From positions 1 to 52,585 of the forward strand of contig CAJBVW010000082.1 of assembly GCA_903959175.1 (NCBI GenBank): a DNA stretch of 52,585 bases, in the 5' to 3' direction. The notes under the pieces are model-generated. The model was given only the letters and a program-made list of their open reading frames with translations. It had not been told where the DNA came from and did no database searches. Positions 1-7,814 of this stretch are shown piece after piece. This stretch comes from an uncultured Pseudomonadota bacterium. Its GTDB lineage: Bacteria; Myxococcota_A; UBA796; SXON01. How positions within the stretch are numbered: position 1 is the stretch's first letter; each line of letters starts with the position of its first letter. A program made the translations under genes and the position numbers.

Positions 1-232
1 CGGCGGAGGCGCGGGCGGCGTGCCCGGCGAGCGGGAGGGGGTTGGCCTCCCAGTGCCGCCGGCTGGTGCCGCAGGCGCGGAGCAGCGAGCGGATGCGACG
101 GTTGACGGGGCCCCACTCCTCCTCGGTGCCGCGGAACTCGGCGTGGACGAGGCGCAGGACGTCGTCGTTCGTGCGGACGATCTCCGGGAGGTGGACCGTG
201 GGCGCGGAGAGCCAGACGTCGGGGAGGGTCAT
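1..232 (-). CDS. FabH-like (beta-ketoacyl-ACP synthase III type) protein, N-terminal fragment
   Basis: Only about 77 N-terminal codons are inside the window; the gene runs off the left edge. The start ATG (232-230) overlaps the TAA of the upstream lipoprotein gene by one base (TAATG), so the two are translationally coupled. Near residue 14 the sequence LPEIVRTNDDV resembles the start of KASIII/FabH-type condensing enzymes (LPENVLTNDDL pattern), followed by an Arg-rich stretch where FabH has its RTGI segment. The active-site Cys-His-Asn triad would lie outside the window, so catalytic competence cannot be judged. If correct, it would condense acyl chains in lipid or secondary metabolism. It closes a minus-strand run that also holds an acyl-CoA dehydrogenase and an arylsulfotransferase-like protein. 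Confidence 0.5.
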   Translation of the reverse strand, partial: MTLPDVWLSAPTVHLPEIVRTNDDVLRLVHAEFRGTEEEWGPVNRRIRSLLRACGTSRRHWEANPLPLAGHAARASA

Positions 233-1188
233 TACGGGGTGAACTCTGCGCCGACCTGCACCACGGTCAGGAACGGCGGCGCGGGGTTGGCGCAGGCGGT
301 GCAGCGCAGCGCGACGAGCCAGAGAGCGCCCCCGCCGAAGCCCGAGAAGGCCTCGCCCGCGCTGTTGGTGGCGAGGGAGAGGTCCGCCTTGTAGTCGACG
401 ACGTCGTACACGTCCGCCGTGTAGAGGTCGCTCGCGATGCGGTCGACGTTGATGAAGTCGGCCTCGATGTCGTCGAGGGTCATGCCGTCGTACCGCGCGA
501 TCATGAGCTGATCGAGCGAGTTGAGCACGATGTCGTTGCCGTTCGCGTGGGTGGCGAGGGTGGACCAGTCCGCCGTGTAGGTGGCGGGCTCGCCGTAGAA
601 GGCGAAGGGCGTGAGGGACTGGAGGTCCGCGTCGAAGTCGAGGGCTGCCGCGTCGGAGCCGAGGACGAAGGTGTGGTTCTCGCTGGTCTCGGTCGGGCGC
701 GCGAAGGCGAGCATGCGGTTGGTGGAGGCGCCGGAGGTGGCGCGCACGAGCCAGGTGCCGGAGCCGTCGACGAAGTCGGTCTCGGGCTGGATGACGTTGT
801 CCGGCGGGAACACGAACTCGGAGAGGAGCGCGGTTGTCGTGTCGGCGGGGTCGTTGTCGAACTGGACGTAGGGGCCCACGTCGAGCTGGAGGAGGCTGTC
901 CGTCAGGATGGCGGCGACGACGTCGGCCTCGGAGAGGTTGGGGAACTGGACCATCCACACGAGGTCGACGTCGGTGGCGGGGTCCATCGCGTGGCCCAAG
1001 AGGTCCGTCGTGAGGCCGGACCAGTCGAAGGTCACGTCGTGGGCGAGCTGGACCTCCTGCGTGGTGACGTCGAGCGCGCTGGTGTAGCCGTAGTTGTTGG
1101 CGTCCGTAAGGACGAAGTTGCCGTCGAAGCCGGCGGCGGTGTCGTCGGTGTCGGGGCCGACACAGGCGAGGAGGAGCAGGAGTGTCAT
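232..1188 (-). CDS. Unknown secreted lipoprotein
   Basis: A 318-aa protein with a short signal peptide ending in the lipobox LLLAC (Cys9), then an Asp/Thr-rich tether (GPDTDDT). It should be exported and lipidated at the envelope. I do not recognise the mature domain; it is rich in beta-strand-like and aromatic segments, and has a CTAC pair near residue 303 that could form a disulfide or bind metal. An in-frame extension upstream is Arg/His-rich and is the antisense of the neighbouring gene, so the start at 1188 is preferred. This start overlaps the stop of the arylsulfotransferase-like gene by 4 bp (ATGA), so the genes are probably co-transcribed and their products may act together at the cell surface. 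Function unknown. Confidence 0.75.
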   Translation of the reverse strand: MTLLLLLACVGPDTDDTAAGFDGNFVLTDANNYGYTSALDVTTQEVQLAHDVTFDWSGLTTDLLGHAMDPATDVDLVWMVQFPNLSEADVVAAILTDSLLQLDVGPYVQFDNDPADTTTALLSEFVFPPDNVIQPETDFVDGSGTWLVRATSGASTNRMLAFARPTETSENHTFVLGSDAAALDFDADLQSLTPFAFYGEPATYTADWSTLATHANGNDIVLNSLDQLMIARYDGMTLDDIEADFINVDRIASDLYTADVYDVVDYKADLSLATNSAGEAFSGFGGGALWLVALRCTACANPAPPFLTVVQVGAEFTP

Positions 1189-2579
1189 GGGGTCTCCACG
1201 CCGCCGAGCGCGTCGATGTGGTGGGTGAACCCGATGGCCGCGCCGATGGAGAGGCTCACCTGGAAGGCGGTCTCGCCGTCGGGCGTGACCTCGGTGATGG
1301 TGCCGCCGCTGCCCCACGCGATGAGCGTGTTGCCATTGGCGAGGCGCTCCACGTCACCGAGGAGGTACGAGGAGATCCGCTGCCCGAGGTCGTAGTGCCA
1401 GACCGGGGTGTAGGTGCGGGCGTCCATGTCGACGCTGTACTCGACGGCTTCGGAGTAGGCGTCGGGCGCGTTGATGTCGCCGTTGTCGAAGAGCATGAAG
1501 CGATCCGCGGCGATGAACTCGGGGGAGTGCTGGCCGACGAAGGCGCGGCCCTCGGTGCGCGTGAAGTCGCTCGCGACGCCGCCGAGGGTCCAGAGGAGGT
1601 CGCCGCTGGCGCGGTCGATCTGGGCGACGGCGTCCTCCTTGCGCACGGACATCACGTAGGTGCCGGTGTCCTCGTCGAACTTGAGGCTGTTGCTGTGCGT
1701 CCAGTCGAGGCCGAAGGGGTAGAAGTCGTCGTCTTCCGTGGGGCTGACGGCGACGGTGAGGTCGTCCCAGGTGGACCACACGGCGCGGTTCCCGGAGTCG
1801 TCCGTGGCGCCCTCGGGGACCTCCATCAGCGTGTCGCCGACGACGGTGTAGGTCAGCCCGTCGTCGGGGTTGACCCACTCCCGCGTGTCCGCCGCGATGT
1901 AGGCGAAGCCGCCCTCGGGAAGGCCCACGAAGTCGTGATGGCCCATGACGGTGCGGGTCGCGGAGAGCTGCTCGCCGTCGAGGCGGATGCGGCGGATCTC
2001 GCCGACATCCGTGCCGAAGTTGAGGCTGGCGACGTTGTAGAGGATGGAGGTGCCGTCCGGCGAGAGGCGCACTTGGGCGAAGACGGTGCCTTCGTCCGCC
2101 GCCTTCCACCACACCGGGTTCCCCTCCGTGTCGAACACGATCAGCCAGGCGTTGACGCCGAGGGAGGTCGTGATCGTGTAGCCGGGGAGGGCGAGGCTGG
2201 CGTCGTAGCTGGTGTTCTCGACCTCGGGCAGCTCGCGCGGCGCGACGCCCGTCTCGAGGCTCATCAGCTTGCTCTTGTGCAGCTCGCCGTCGATCTCCGT
2301 GACGGCGCGCCAGTACCACGTCGACCGGGGGCTCATGCCCGCGAGGAGCACGGCGTGCGCGGTGGAGGCGACCGTGCCGGGCACGGTCGTGCGGCCGAGG
2401 TCCTTCGTGGGGCCGTACTCGACCCAGGAGGTGCCGGGATCGTCCGTCTCCCAGCGGACCCACGCCACGGTGGGGATGTCGTCCTCCAACGTCGCTTCGG
2501 CGGCGAGGGCGGGGGCGTTGGTGTCATCCGGCTCGTCGGTCGGCCCGCAGGCGAGAGCGAGCAATACGAGCGGGAGCAT
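1185..2579 (-). CDS. Arylsulfotransferase (ASST)-like lipoprotein
   Basis: A 464-aa protein. Its N-terminus is a lipoprotein signal (LLALAC, Cys11) with an acidic tether. Residues ~25-110 look like a fibronectin-III-type domain (WYWRAVTE), followed by a beta-propeller with the features of the arylsulfate sulfotransferase family: a GHHDFVGLPEGG segment, WTHSNSL and GQHSPEF, each carrying a His, and LANGNTLI near the end. Family members move sulfuryl groups between phenolic compounds in the periplasm without PAPS. Here the enzyme would be membrane-anchored. I cannot assign the sulfonated His with certainty. It overlaps the downstream lipoprotein gene by 4 bp. Some family members are uncharacterised propellers, so the exact substrate is open. 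Confidence 0.75.
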   Translation of the reverse strand: MLPLVLLALACGPTDEPDDTNAPALAAEATLEDDIPTVAWVRWETDDPGTSWVEYGPTKDLGRTTVPGTVASTAHAVLLAGMSPRSTWYWRAVTEIDGELHKSKLMSLETGVAPRELPEVENTSYDASLALPGYTITTSLGVNAWLIVFDTEGNPVWWKAADEGTVFAQVRLSPDGTSILYNVASLNFGTDVGEIRRIRLDGEQLSATRTVMGHHDFVGLPEGGFAYIAADTREWVNPDDGLTYTVVGDTLMEVPEGATDDSGNRAVWSTWDDLTVAVSPTEDDDFYPFGLDWTHSNSLKFDEDTGTYVMSVRKEDAVAQIDRASGDLLWTLGGVASDFTRTEGRAFVGQHSPEFIAADRFMLFDNGDINAPDAYSEAVEYSVDMDARTYTPVWHYDLGQRISSYLLGDVERLANGNTLIAWGSGGTITEVTPDGETAFQVSLSIGAAIGFTHHIDALGGVETP

Positions 2580-2626
2580 CCGTCCTCGGGGGGCGACCCC
2601 AAGTGTAGCCCGTCGGGCCGCCCCGG

Positions 2627-2743
2627 TCAGAGCCCCGTGAGCATGTACCGCATGTGCCCCATCCAGATGACGCCGAACACGAGCAGCCCGGTCGCGAACA
2701 GGAACAGCAGCATCGCGGTGTTGGTCGAGACTTCGTCGGTCAT
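2627..2743 (-). CDS. 38-residue single-pass membrane peptide
   Basis: A small ORF in the gap between the acyl-CoA dehydrogenase and the ASST gene. It has a strong Shine-Dalgarno (GGAGGA, 4 nt before the ATG at 2743) and ends with TGA at 2627. The product starts with a short acidic N-terminus (MTDEVSTNT), has one hydrophobic helix of about 20 residues (residues 10-29, AMLLFLFATGLLVFGVIWMG), and ends in a short His/Arg/Tyr-containing tail. This layout is typical of small regulatory or complex-stabilising membrane proteins. The good ribosome site, the codon pattern and the fit between two same-strand genes argue for a real gene. No function can be assigned; a role with its lipid-related neighbours is only a guess. 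Confidence 0.65.
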   Translation of the reverse strand: MTDEVSTNTAMLLFLFATGLLVFGVIWMGHMRYMLTGL

Positions 2744-2825
2744 GCGGTCCTCCGGCGATCGCTCCGACAAGCGTGGTGCAGGCGGCGGCGGCGGCGAGGG
2801 GCGGCGCGCGATCCGGTGGGCGACG

Positions 2826-4463
2826 CTACCGCGCGCCGAGGGGCGCCACGAGCGTTGCGATGCGCCCGGCGAGGCCGACGTCGTCGAGCGGATCCCAGCC
2901 GCGGCGGGTGACGGTGAGCAGGTGCTCGGTCACGATGGGGAGCAGCGGGTCGGCGCCGGGGGTGCGGGCCTCCGCGGTGAGCGTGGCGGCGACGGCGAGG
3001 GGGCGGAGCTCCTCCACGAGGTCGCGGACGTGGGCGGCGGCCTCGGCGTCGGGGAGCGCGAGGAGGCGGGCCCAGCGGGCGCGGGCGTGGTCGAGCGGGG
3101 CGCGGAGGGCGTCTCCGCCGAGGGTCGCGAGCAGGTCGAACATCGGCGCGTGCAGGGACTGCTTCTTCGCGTCGCGGAGGATCTGGGCGCAGAGCACGCC
3201 GTGGCCGCCCTCCCAGGCCTCGAGCACGAGGCTGTCGCGCAACAGGCGGGGCAGGACCGAGAAGTCCTCGATGGCGCCGTTGCCGCCGAGGACCTCGATC
3301 GCGTCCCGCATCGCGGCGGGGCAGGTGAGCGCGGTCCAGATCTTGTTGAGGTTCACGAGCATGCGCCACGCGGGGCTCGGCGTCTCGCCGGTGGCGGGTG
3401 CCTGGGACGCGAGGAGGAAGCTGACGGATCGGGCGGCGTAGGCCTCGACCTTGAGGCGCGCGACGGTGCGGGCGATGGAGGGGAACGCGAGGATCGGGCT
3501 GCCGAACGCCGTGCGGACGCGCGCGTAGCCGTCGGCCTCGCGCCAGGCGCGCTGGTGGAAGCCGGCCGCGCAGATGGCGTTGTAGAGGCGCGAGGTGTTG
3601 AGCACGATCTCGACGGTACGGCGGAAGTCGCCGACGGGGTGGGCGACGGCGCCGCGGAAGTCGACCTCGGCGGAGGCCATGGAGCGTGTGCCGAGCTTGT
3701 ACTTGAGGCGCCGGATCTCGAAGTGGTTGACGGTGCCGTCGGGGAGGGCGCGCGGGACGACGAAGGCGCGGAGGCCCGCGGTGCCCGAGGCGGCGCCGTC
3801 GGGACGCGCGGTCACGAGGAAAAGGTGGGCGTCGATGACGGAGCAGAACCACTTCTCGCCGTGGACGGCCCAGCCGGACGCGGTCTCGCGCGCGACGAGC
3901 GCGTTGGCGCCGACGTCCGAGCCGCCCTGGACCTCGGTGAGGAACTGGCTGCCGTGGAAGTGGGTGTCGTAGTCGGGGTCGTAGAGGCGGGCGAGCCACT
4001 CGGGGTGGGCGTTCGCGGCCTGGAGGATCTTGATCATCCCGGCGGTGCACGCGAGGGGGCAGCAGTGGCCGGCCTCGCCGTCCTGGGCGAGCAGATAGAC
4101 GAGGCCGAGGGTCTCTAATTCGCGGCCCGGCTCCGCGTACCGGCTCATGACCCCGGTGCGGTACACCGCGCGCCCGATCGCGTGGTAGTCGGGGTGGAAG
4201 ACGACCGCCTCGACCCGGTTGCCGTGGCCGTCCCAGCGGCGGAGCTGGGGGAGGTGCTCGTCCCGGTTGGTCTCGACGACCATGCGGTCGAGGGGGCCGG
4301 CGCACGCGGCGCCGAAGGCCTGGAGCGCGGGCGCGGCGGCGGCGTGGCCGTGGTGGCGGAGGAGCGAGGCGAGGTGCGGATCGTCGTCCCACCAGGAGGT
4401 CAGCGAGGCCCGCCAGGCGGCGAAGGCGGCGCGGGCGGAGGCCGGGGTGGGCGGGGTGAGCAT
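2826..4463 (-). CDS. Acyl-CoA dehydrogenase family protein (AidB-like)
   Basis: A 545-aa flavoprotein, longer than the usual ~380-residue acyl-CoA dehydrogenases and matching the AidB branch (~540 aa). Visible signatures are FLTEVQGGSDVGANA (residues ~168-182, FAD/substrate loop), KWFCSVIDAH and, near residue 380, EVLGGNGAIEDFSVLPRLLRDS followed by WEGGHGVL, which closely follows the AidB pattern GGNG-x-E-x-PRL-x-R with WEG. AidB binds FAD and DNA in E. coli and is induced by alkylation, while other members oxidise acyl-CoAs. Which activity applies here is not clear. It is divergent from the YdcF-like gene (56 bp apart) and heads a minus-strand run through the small membrane peptide and the lipoproteins. 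Confidence 0.85.
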   Translation of the reverse strand: MLTPPTPASARAAFAAWRASLTSWWDDDPHLASLLRHHGHAAAAPALQAFGAACAGPLDRMVVETNRDEHLPQLRRWDGHGNRVEAVVFHPDYHAIGRAVYRTGVMSRYAEPGRELETLGLVYLLAQDGEAGHCCPLACTAGMIKILQAANAHPEWLARLYDPDYDTHFHGSQFLTEVQGGSDVGANALVARETASGWAVHGEKWFCSVIDAHLFLVTARPDGAASGTAGLRAFVVPRALPDGTVNHFEIRRLKYKLGTRSMASAEVDFRGAVAHPVGDFRRTVEIVLNTSRLYNAICAAGFHQRAWREADGYARVRTAFGSPILAFPSIARTVARLKVEAYAARSVSFLLASQAPATGETPSPAWRMLVNLNKIWTALTCPAAMRDAIEVLGGNGAIEDFSVLPRLLRDSLVLEAWEGGHGVLCAQILRDAKKQSLHAPMFDLLATLGGDALRAPLDHARARWARLLALPDAEAAAHVRDLVEELRPLAVAATLTAEARTPGADPLLPIVTEHLLTVTRRGWDPLDDVGLAGRIATLVAPLGAR

Positions 4464-4519
4464 GCCGCCGATGTATCCCCCCTTGTCGCCGACGCCGCGT
4501 CGATGCCATCCTGCCGCGC

Positions 4520-5152
4520 ATGGACCTCAAGCGCGCGCCGTTCGACGGCGTCCTCATCCTCGGAAAGGAGCTGCGCCGCGACGCGGAGCGCGCCCGCCGT
4601 GAGCTGCGTGCCCGCGCGGCCGCCGCCGCCGCCGCGTGGCGTGCCGGCGCCCCCTTCATCGCGACGCTGGAGGCCCGCCTGCGCGGCCAGGAGGACTCGG
4701 GGAGCGCGATCGTGGCGGGCTACCTCGCGGAGCTCGGCGTGCCCGAGAGCGCCATCGTCCGCATGGACAAGACGCGCTCCACCCGCGAGGAGGCGGTGGA
4801 GGGCGCGGCGCTGTTCGCGGCGAAGGGCGTGCGCCGGGGGCTCGTCGTGACCGCGCGGTACCATGTCCCGCGCGCGCGTAGGCTGTTCGCCGACACCTTC
4901 CGCGGTCAGCCGCCGGCGGTGATCCACGCGCCCGAGGGCTTGTGGCGCTTCGCGAACTCGACCGAGCGCGCGTGGATCGAGGGCGGCACGCCGGACGCCG
5001 CGGTGATGGCAGACGAGTGCCGGATCGAGGCGCTGCTCTCCACCCTCGCGCGGGGCCTCGCGGTGCTGCCCGTGCCGGTGCGGGCGCGGGTGGAGATCGT
5101 GGCGGGGGCGTGGTTCCGGGGCGTCTCGGACGCGGCGGCGGCGCGGGGGTAG
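4520..5152 (+). CDS. YdcF/DUF218-family protein
   Basis: A 210-aa protein with the DUF218 (YdcF/SanA/ElyC) pattern. An N-terminal beta strand VLILGKELRRD is followed by an Arg-rich helix, IVAGYLAELGVPESAIVRMDKTRSTREEA near residues 66-94 (the family's E-x-S-x-[ST]-T-x-E region) and VVTARYHVPRARRLF, which carries the family HxxRA element. These proteins adopt a Rossmann-like fold and are linked to envelope or polyprenyl-phosphate-related functions; the substrate is unknown for most. No signal peptide or membrane segment is seen, so this copy is probably cytoplasmic, unlike SanA. The gene is convergent with the MOSC gene (11 bp between stops). The start ATG at 4520 is the first in the divergent gap. 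Confidence 0.7.
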   Translation: MDLKRAPFDGVLILGKELRRDAERARRELRARAAAAAAAWRAGAPFIATLEARLRGQEDSGSAIVAGYLAELGVPESAIVRMDKTRSTREEAVEGAALFAAKGVRRGLVVTARYHVPRARRLFADTFRGQPPAVIHAPEGLWRFANSTERAWIEGGTPDAAVMADECRIEALLSTLARGLAVLPVPVRARVEIVAGAWFRGVSDAAAARG

Positions 5153-5163
5153 CGCGGGCCGGG

Positions 5164-5610
5164 TCACTCCACCTCGATCGTGTCTCCCTCGTTCACGGTG
5201 CCGGTCTCCAGGATCTCCGCGCGCAATCCGCCGCGGTTGACCAGCGCGCGGAGGACGCCGGGGCGCGTCATCTCCTCGAGGTGCAGGCAGGGGTCGCACA
5301 GCTCGAGGCCGCGGGCGCGCATGGCGCCGATGCGGAAGGTGCGGCCCACGAGGTCGTTGAGGGGGACGCCGCGGGTGACGAGGTTGCGTCGCGACGCGCC
5401 CGGCGGGAGAGGCGGGCGGAGGCGGTCGAGGGCCTCACCCTCGATGAGGGTGAGCTGGTTCTCCGGCTTCTCGCACAGGCCGAAGAGGGAGGGCTGGGCC
5501 TGGTGGTGGTCGCCGTCCAGGCCGAGGCCGGCCACCGCGTGCGCCGAGGGGCGCCGGGAGGGGGCGCCGCCGCGGACGGGGAAGAGGTAGATCGCCTCGA
5601 CGCGGGCCAT
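5164..5610 (-). CDS. MOSC-domain protein
   Basis: A 148-aa stand-alone MOSC domain. Visible elements are LFPVRGGAP at the N-terminus, GLGLDGDHH (residues ~28-36), ASRRNLVTRGVPLNDLVGRTFRIGA (the G-x-R-x-N-[IL]-x-[TV]-x-G-x-x-L motif of the family) and LCDPCLHLEE, where the conserved Cys is expected to contact a molybdenum cofactor or sulfur. MOSC proteins handle sulfur or reduced N-hydroxylated compounds through Moco. Small single-domain forms such as YiiM reduce N-hydroxylated bases. The ATG follows the stop of gloB directly (TAG-ATG), so both genes are probably one transcript. The exact substrate is not evident. Confidence 0.8.
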   Translation of the reverse strand: MARVEAIYLFPVRGGAPSRRPSAHAVAGLGLDGDHHQAQPSLFGLCEKPENQLTLIEGEALDRLRPPLPPGASRRNLVTRGVPLNDLVGRTFRIGAMRARGLELCDPCLHLEEMTRPGVLRALVNRGGLRAEILETGTVNEGDTIEVE

Positions 5611-6366
5611 CTACCAGCGGTCCTTCGCGGCGCGGAGGGCGCCGAAGACCGCGTCCGGGTCGGTGGGGTCGGCGCCGAGGCGGGCGGCGGCGGCCTGCAC
5701 GGCGGGGGCGCCCCAGCGGACGAAGGGGTTGGTGGCGCGCTCGTCGGCGAGGGGGTGGCCGACGGTGGGCTCGCCGCGGGCGCGGAGGGCGCGGGCGGCG
5801 TCGAGACGGGCGGCGACGGCGGGCTCGGGCGCGAGGGCCTGCGCGAACTCGAGGTTCTTCACCGTGTACTCGTGGCCGCACCACACGCGGAGCGCGGGGT
5901 CGAGCGCGGCGAGGCGGTCGATCGAGGCGCGCATCGTCGGCATCGTGCCCTCGAACACGCGGCCGCAGCCGCCGGCGAAGAGGGTGTCCCCGGTGAAGAG
6001 CGCGCCGCCGATCTCGTAGGCGATGGCGCCGAGGGTGTGCCCCGGGATGTCGTGGACGCGGCCCTCCAGCGCGCCGAAGCGGACGGTGTCGCCCTGGCCG
6101 ACGGCGACGGTCTGGCCGTGGATGCGCTGCTCCGCGAGGTCGTGGCGGCTGCCGACGACGGGGACCGCGCCGCGGGCGAGGAGGGCCTCGATGCCGCCGA
6201 CGTGGTCCCAGTGGTGGTGGGTCAGCCAGATGGCGTCGAGCGTGAGGCCCTCGAGGGCCGCGAGGACGGGGGCGGCCTCGGAGGGGTCGACCACGACCGC
6301 GTGACCGTCCTGTACGAGGACATACGCGTAGTTGTCGGACAGGCAGGGGACGGCGCGCACGTTCAT
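5611..6366 (-). CDS. gloB: Hydroxyacylglutathione hydrolase (glyoxalase II)
   Basis: A 251-aa metallo-beta-lactamase-fold enzyme of normal GloB length. It shows NAYVLVQDGHAVVVDPSEA-type N-terminus (LSDNYAYVL), the metal motif THHHWDHVGG (residues ~51-60, HxHxDH form), GHTLGAIAY, GDTLFAGGCGRVFEG and CGHEYTVKNLEFA, which contains the substrate-binding Lys/Tyr region. It hydrolyses S-lactoylglutathione to lactate and glutathione in methylglyoxal detoxification. The C-terminal HAGH domain is present (NPFVRWGAPAV). It is directly upstream of the MOSC gene. The enzyme's job is clear. Whether the cell uses glutathione or another thiol cannot be told from here. Confidence 0.9.
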   Translation of the reverse strand: MNVRAVPCLSDNYAYVLVQDGHAVVVDPSEAAPVLAALEGLTLDAIWLTHHHWDHVGGIEALLARGAVPVVGSRHDLAEQRIHGQTVAVGQGDTVRFGALEGRVHDIPGHTLGAIAYEIGGALFTGDTLFAGGCGRVFEGTMPTMRASIDRLAALDPALRVWCGHEYTVKNLEFAQALAPEPAVAARLDAARALRARGEPTVGHPLADERATNPFVRWGAPAVQAAAARLGADPTDPDAVFGALRAAKDRW

Positions 6367-6387
6367 CCGGGAGAGATAACGAGGCCA

Positions 6388-7764
6388 ATGGCAACCCGTT
6401 CATCCGGTAGGAACATCTTCGAGCGGCGCACCGCGATGCCGGTATCCTCGGACGCGCTCTACGCGTGGCACGCCGCCGATGGCGCGCTCCAGCGGCTCCT
6501 CCCCCCCTTCGACAAGGCCGAGGTGGTCGAGGCGAGCGGGCCCTTCGCCTCCCGCCGCGTCGTCATCCGCGTGAACGTGATGGGACCGGTCTGGCAGACG
6601 CTCGAGGCGAAGCACCAGAACGCCGTCCCCGGGGAGTCGTTCCAGGACGTCCAGGGCAACGGCCCCTTCTCGGTGTGGGAGCACACGCACTCGTTCCCCG
6701 CGACGAACGAGGGCAGCGAGCTGGTCGATCACATCGAGTACACCTTGCCGATGGGCATCCTCGGGCAGACCTTCGGGGGCGCCTTCGCGCGCGCCCGGAT
6801 CGACCGGATGTTCGACTTCCGCCACCAGCGCACCCGCGAAGACCTCGCGCGCCACCAGGACGGCCCAACCATGCCCCTCCGCATCGCCATCACCGGCGCC
6901 TCCGGCCTCATCGGCACCCAGCTCGGCGCCTTCCTCCGCGCCGGCGGCCACACGGTGCTCCCGCTGGTGCGTCGCGACGCGAAGCCCGGGGAGATCGCGT
7001 GGGATCCGGCCCGCCGGACGATCGACACCCGCGCGCTCGAGGGGGTGGACGTCGTGGTGCACCTCGCCGGCGAGAACGTGGCGGGCGGTCGGTGGACGGA
7101 GAAGCGCAAGCGGGACGTGATGTCGAGCCGCGTGGACGGCACCCACACCATCGCGACCGCTGTGGCGCAGCTCGACAAGAAGCCGCTGCTGATCTCGGCC
7201 TCCGCCGTTGGCTACTACGGCGACACCGGCGACACCCTCGTGGACGAGTCCTCGCCCGCGGGCACGGGTTTTCTCGCCGACGTGTGCCGGGCGTGGGAGG
7301 CCGCCGCCGACCCCGCGCGCGCCGCGGGCGTCCGCGTCGTGCACCCGCGCATCGGCGTGGTGCTGTCCGGTGCGGGCGGCGCCGTCGGCGAGATGAAGAC
7401 CCCGTTCCTCTTCGGCGCGGGCGGGCCGGTCGGCAGCGGCAAGCAGTGGTTCCCGTGGATCGCGATGGACGACACCGTGGGCGCCCTCCACCACCTGATG
7501 ACCGCGGGCCTCGAGGGGCCGGTCAACCTCGTCGCGCCCGCGCCGGTGCGGCAGGCCGAGTTCGCCAAGGTGCTCGGACGCGTGCTCGGGCGCCCGGCGG
7601 TGCTGCCGCTGCCCGCGTTCGCGGTGCGGGCGATCTTCGGCGAGATGGGCGAGGGCGTGCTCCTCGCGGGGCAGCGCGTCGCGCCGAAGCGGCTCCTGGA
7701 GAGCCGGTTCCGCTACCTCCGCGAGGACCTCGAGCAGGCGCTGCGCTTCGAGCTCGGCAAGTAG
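6388..7764 (+). CDS. SRPBCC domain fused to TIGR01777-type NAD(P)-dependent epimerase
   Basis: A 458-aa two-domain protein. Residues 1-150 form an SRPBCC/polyketide-cyclase-like domain (NIFERRT, LYAWHA, VWEHTHSFP, DHIEYTLPMGILG, FDFRHQRT). Residues ~160-458 form an extended SDR domain with the glycine motif ITGASGLIGTQL, VVHLAGENVAGGRWTEKRK, the YYGDTGD segment in place of a plain YxxxK, and the C-terminal TIGR01777 pattern. This fusion is known in the family; SRPBCC is thought to bind a hydrophobic ligand. The first ATG (6388) keeps FERRT, which aligns with the family's start, so it is preferred over the ATG at 6436. E. coli YfcH is the stand-alone relative. The substrate is unknown. The gene is divergent from gloB with a 21-bp gap. 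Confidence 0.85.
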   Translation: MATRSSGRNIFERRTAMPVSSDALYAWHAADGALQRLLPPFDKAEVVEASGPFASRRVVIRVNVMGPVWQTLEAKHQNAVPGESFQDVQGNGPFSVWEHTHSFPATNEGSELVDHIEYTLPMGILGQTFGGAFARARIDRMFDFRHQRTREDLARHQDGPTMPLRIAITGASGLIGTQLGAFLRAGGHTVLPLVRRDAKPGEIAWDPARRTIDTRALEGVDVVVHLAGENVAGGRWTEKRKRDVMSSRVDGTHTIATAVAQLDKKPLLISASAVGYYGDTGDTLVDESSPAGTGFLADVCRAWEAAADPARAAGVRVVHPRIGVVLSGAGGAVGEMKTPFLFGAGGPVGSGKQWFPWIAMDDTVGALHHLMTAGLEGPVNLVAPAPVRQAEFAKVLGRVLGRPAVLPLPAFAVRAIFGEMGEGVLLAGQRVAPKRLLESRFRYLREDLEQALRFELGK

Positions 7765-7814
7765 CGAGGCCGCATCGGCACGCCTCCCGGCCCCCGCCGG
7801 GATAGCCGCGCGCC

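Noticed and set aside
1182-4118. Long open frame on the plus strand antisense to the lipoprotein and dehydrogenase genes
   Set aside because: Val/Gly/Arg/Glu-rich composition typical of GC-rich shadow frames; the opposite strand carries recognisable families.
4468-4478. GATGTATC near the acyl-CoA dehydrogenase start as a further carotenoid operator
   Set aside because: A single half-site without an inverted or direct partner, far from the carotenoid genes.
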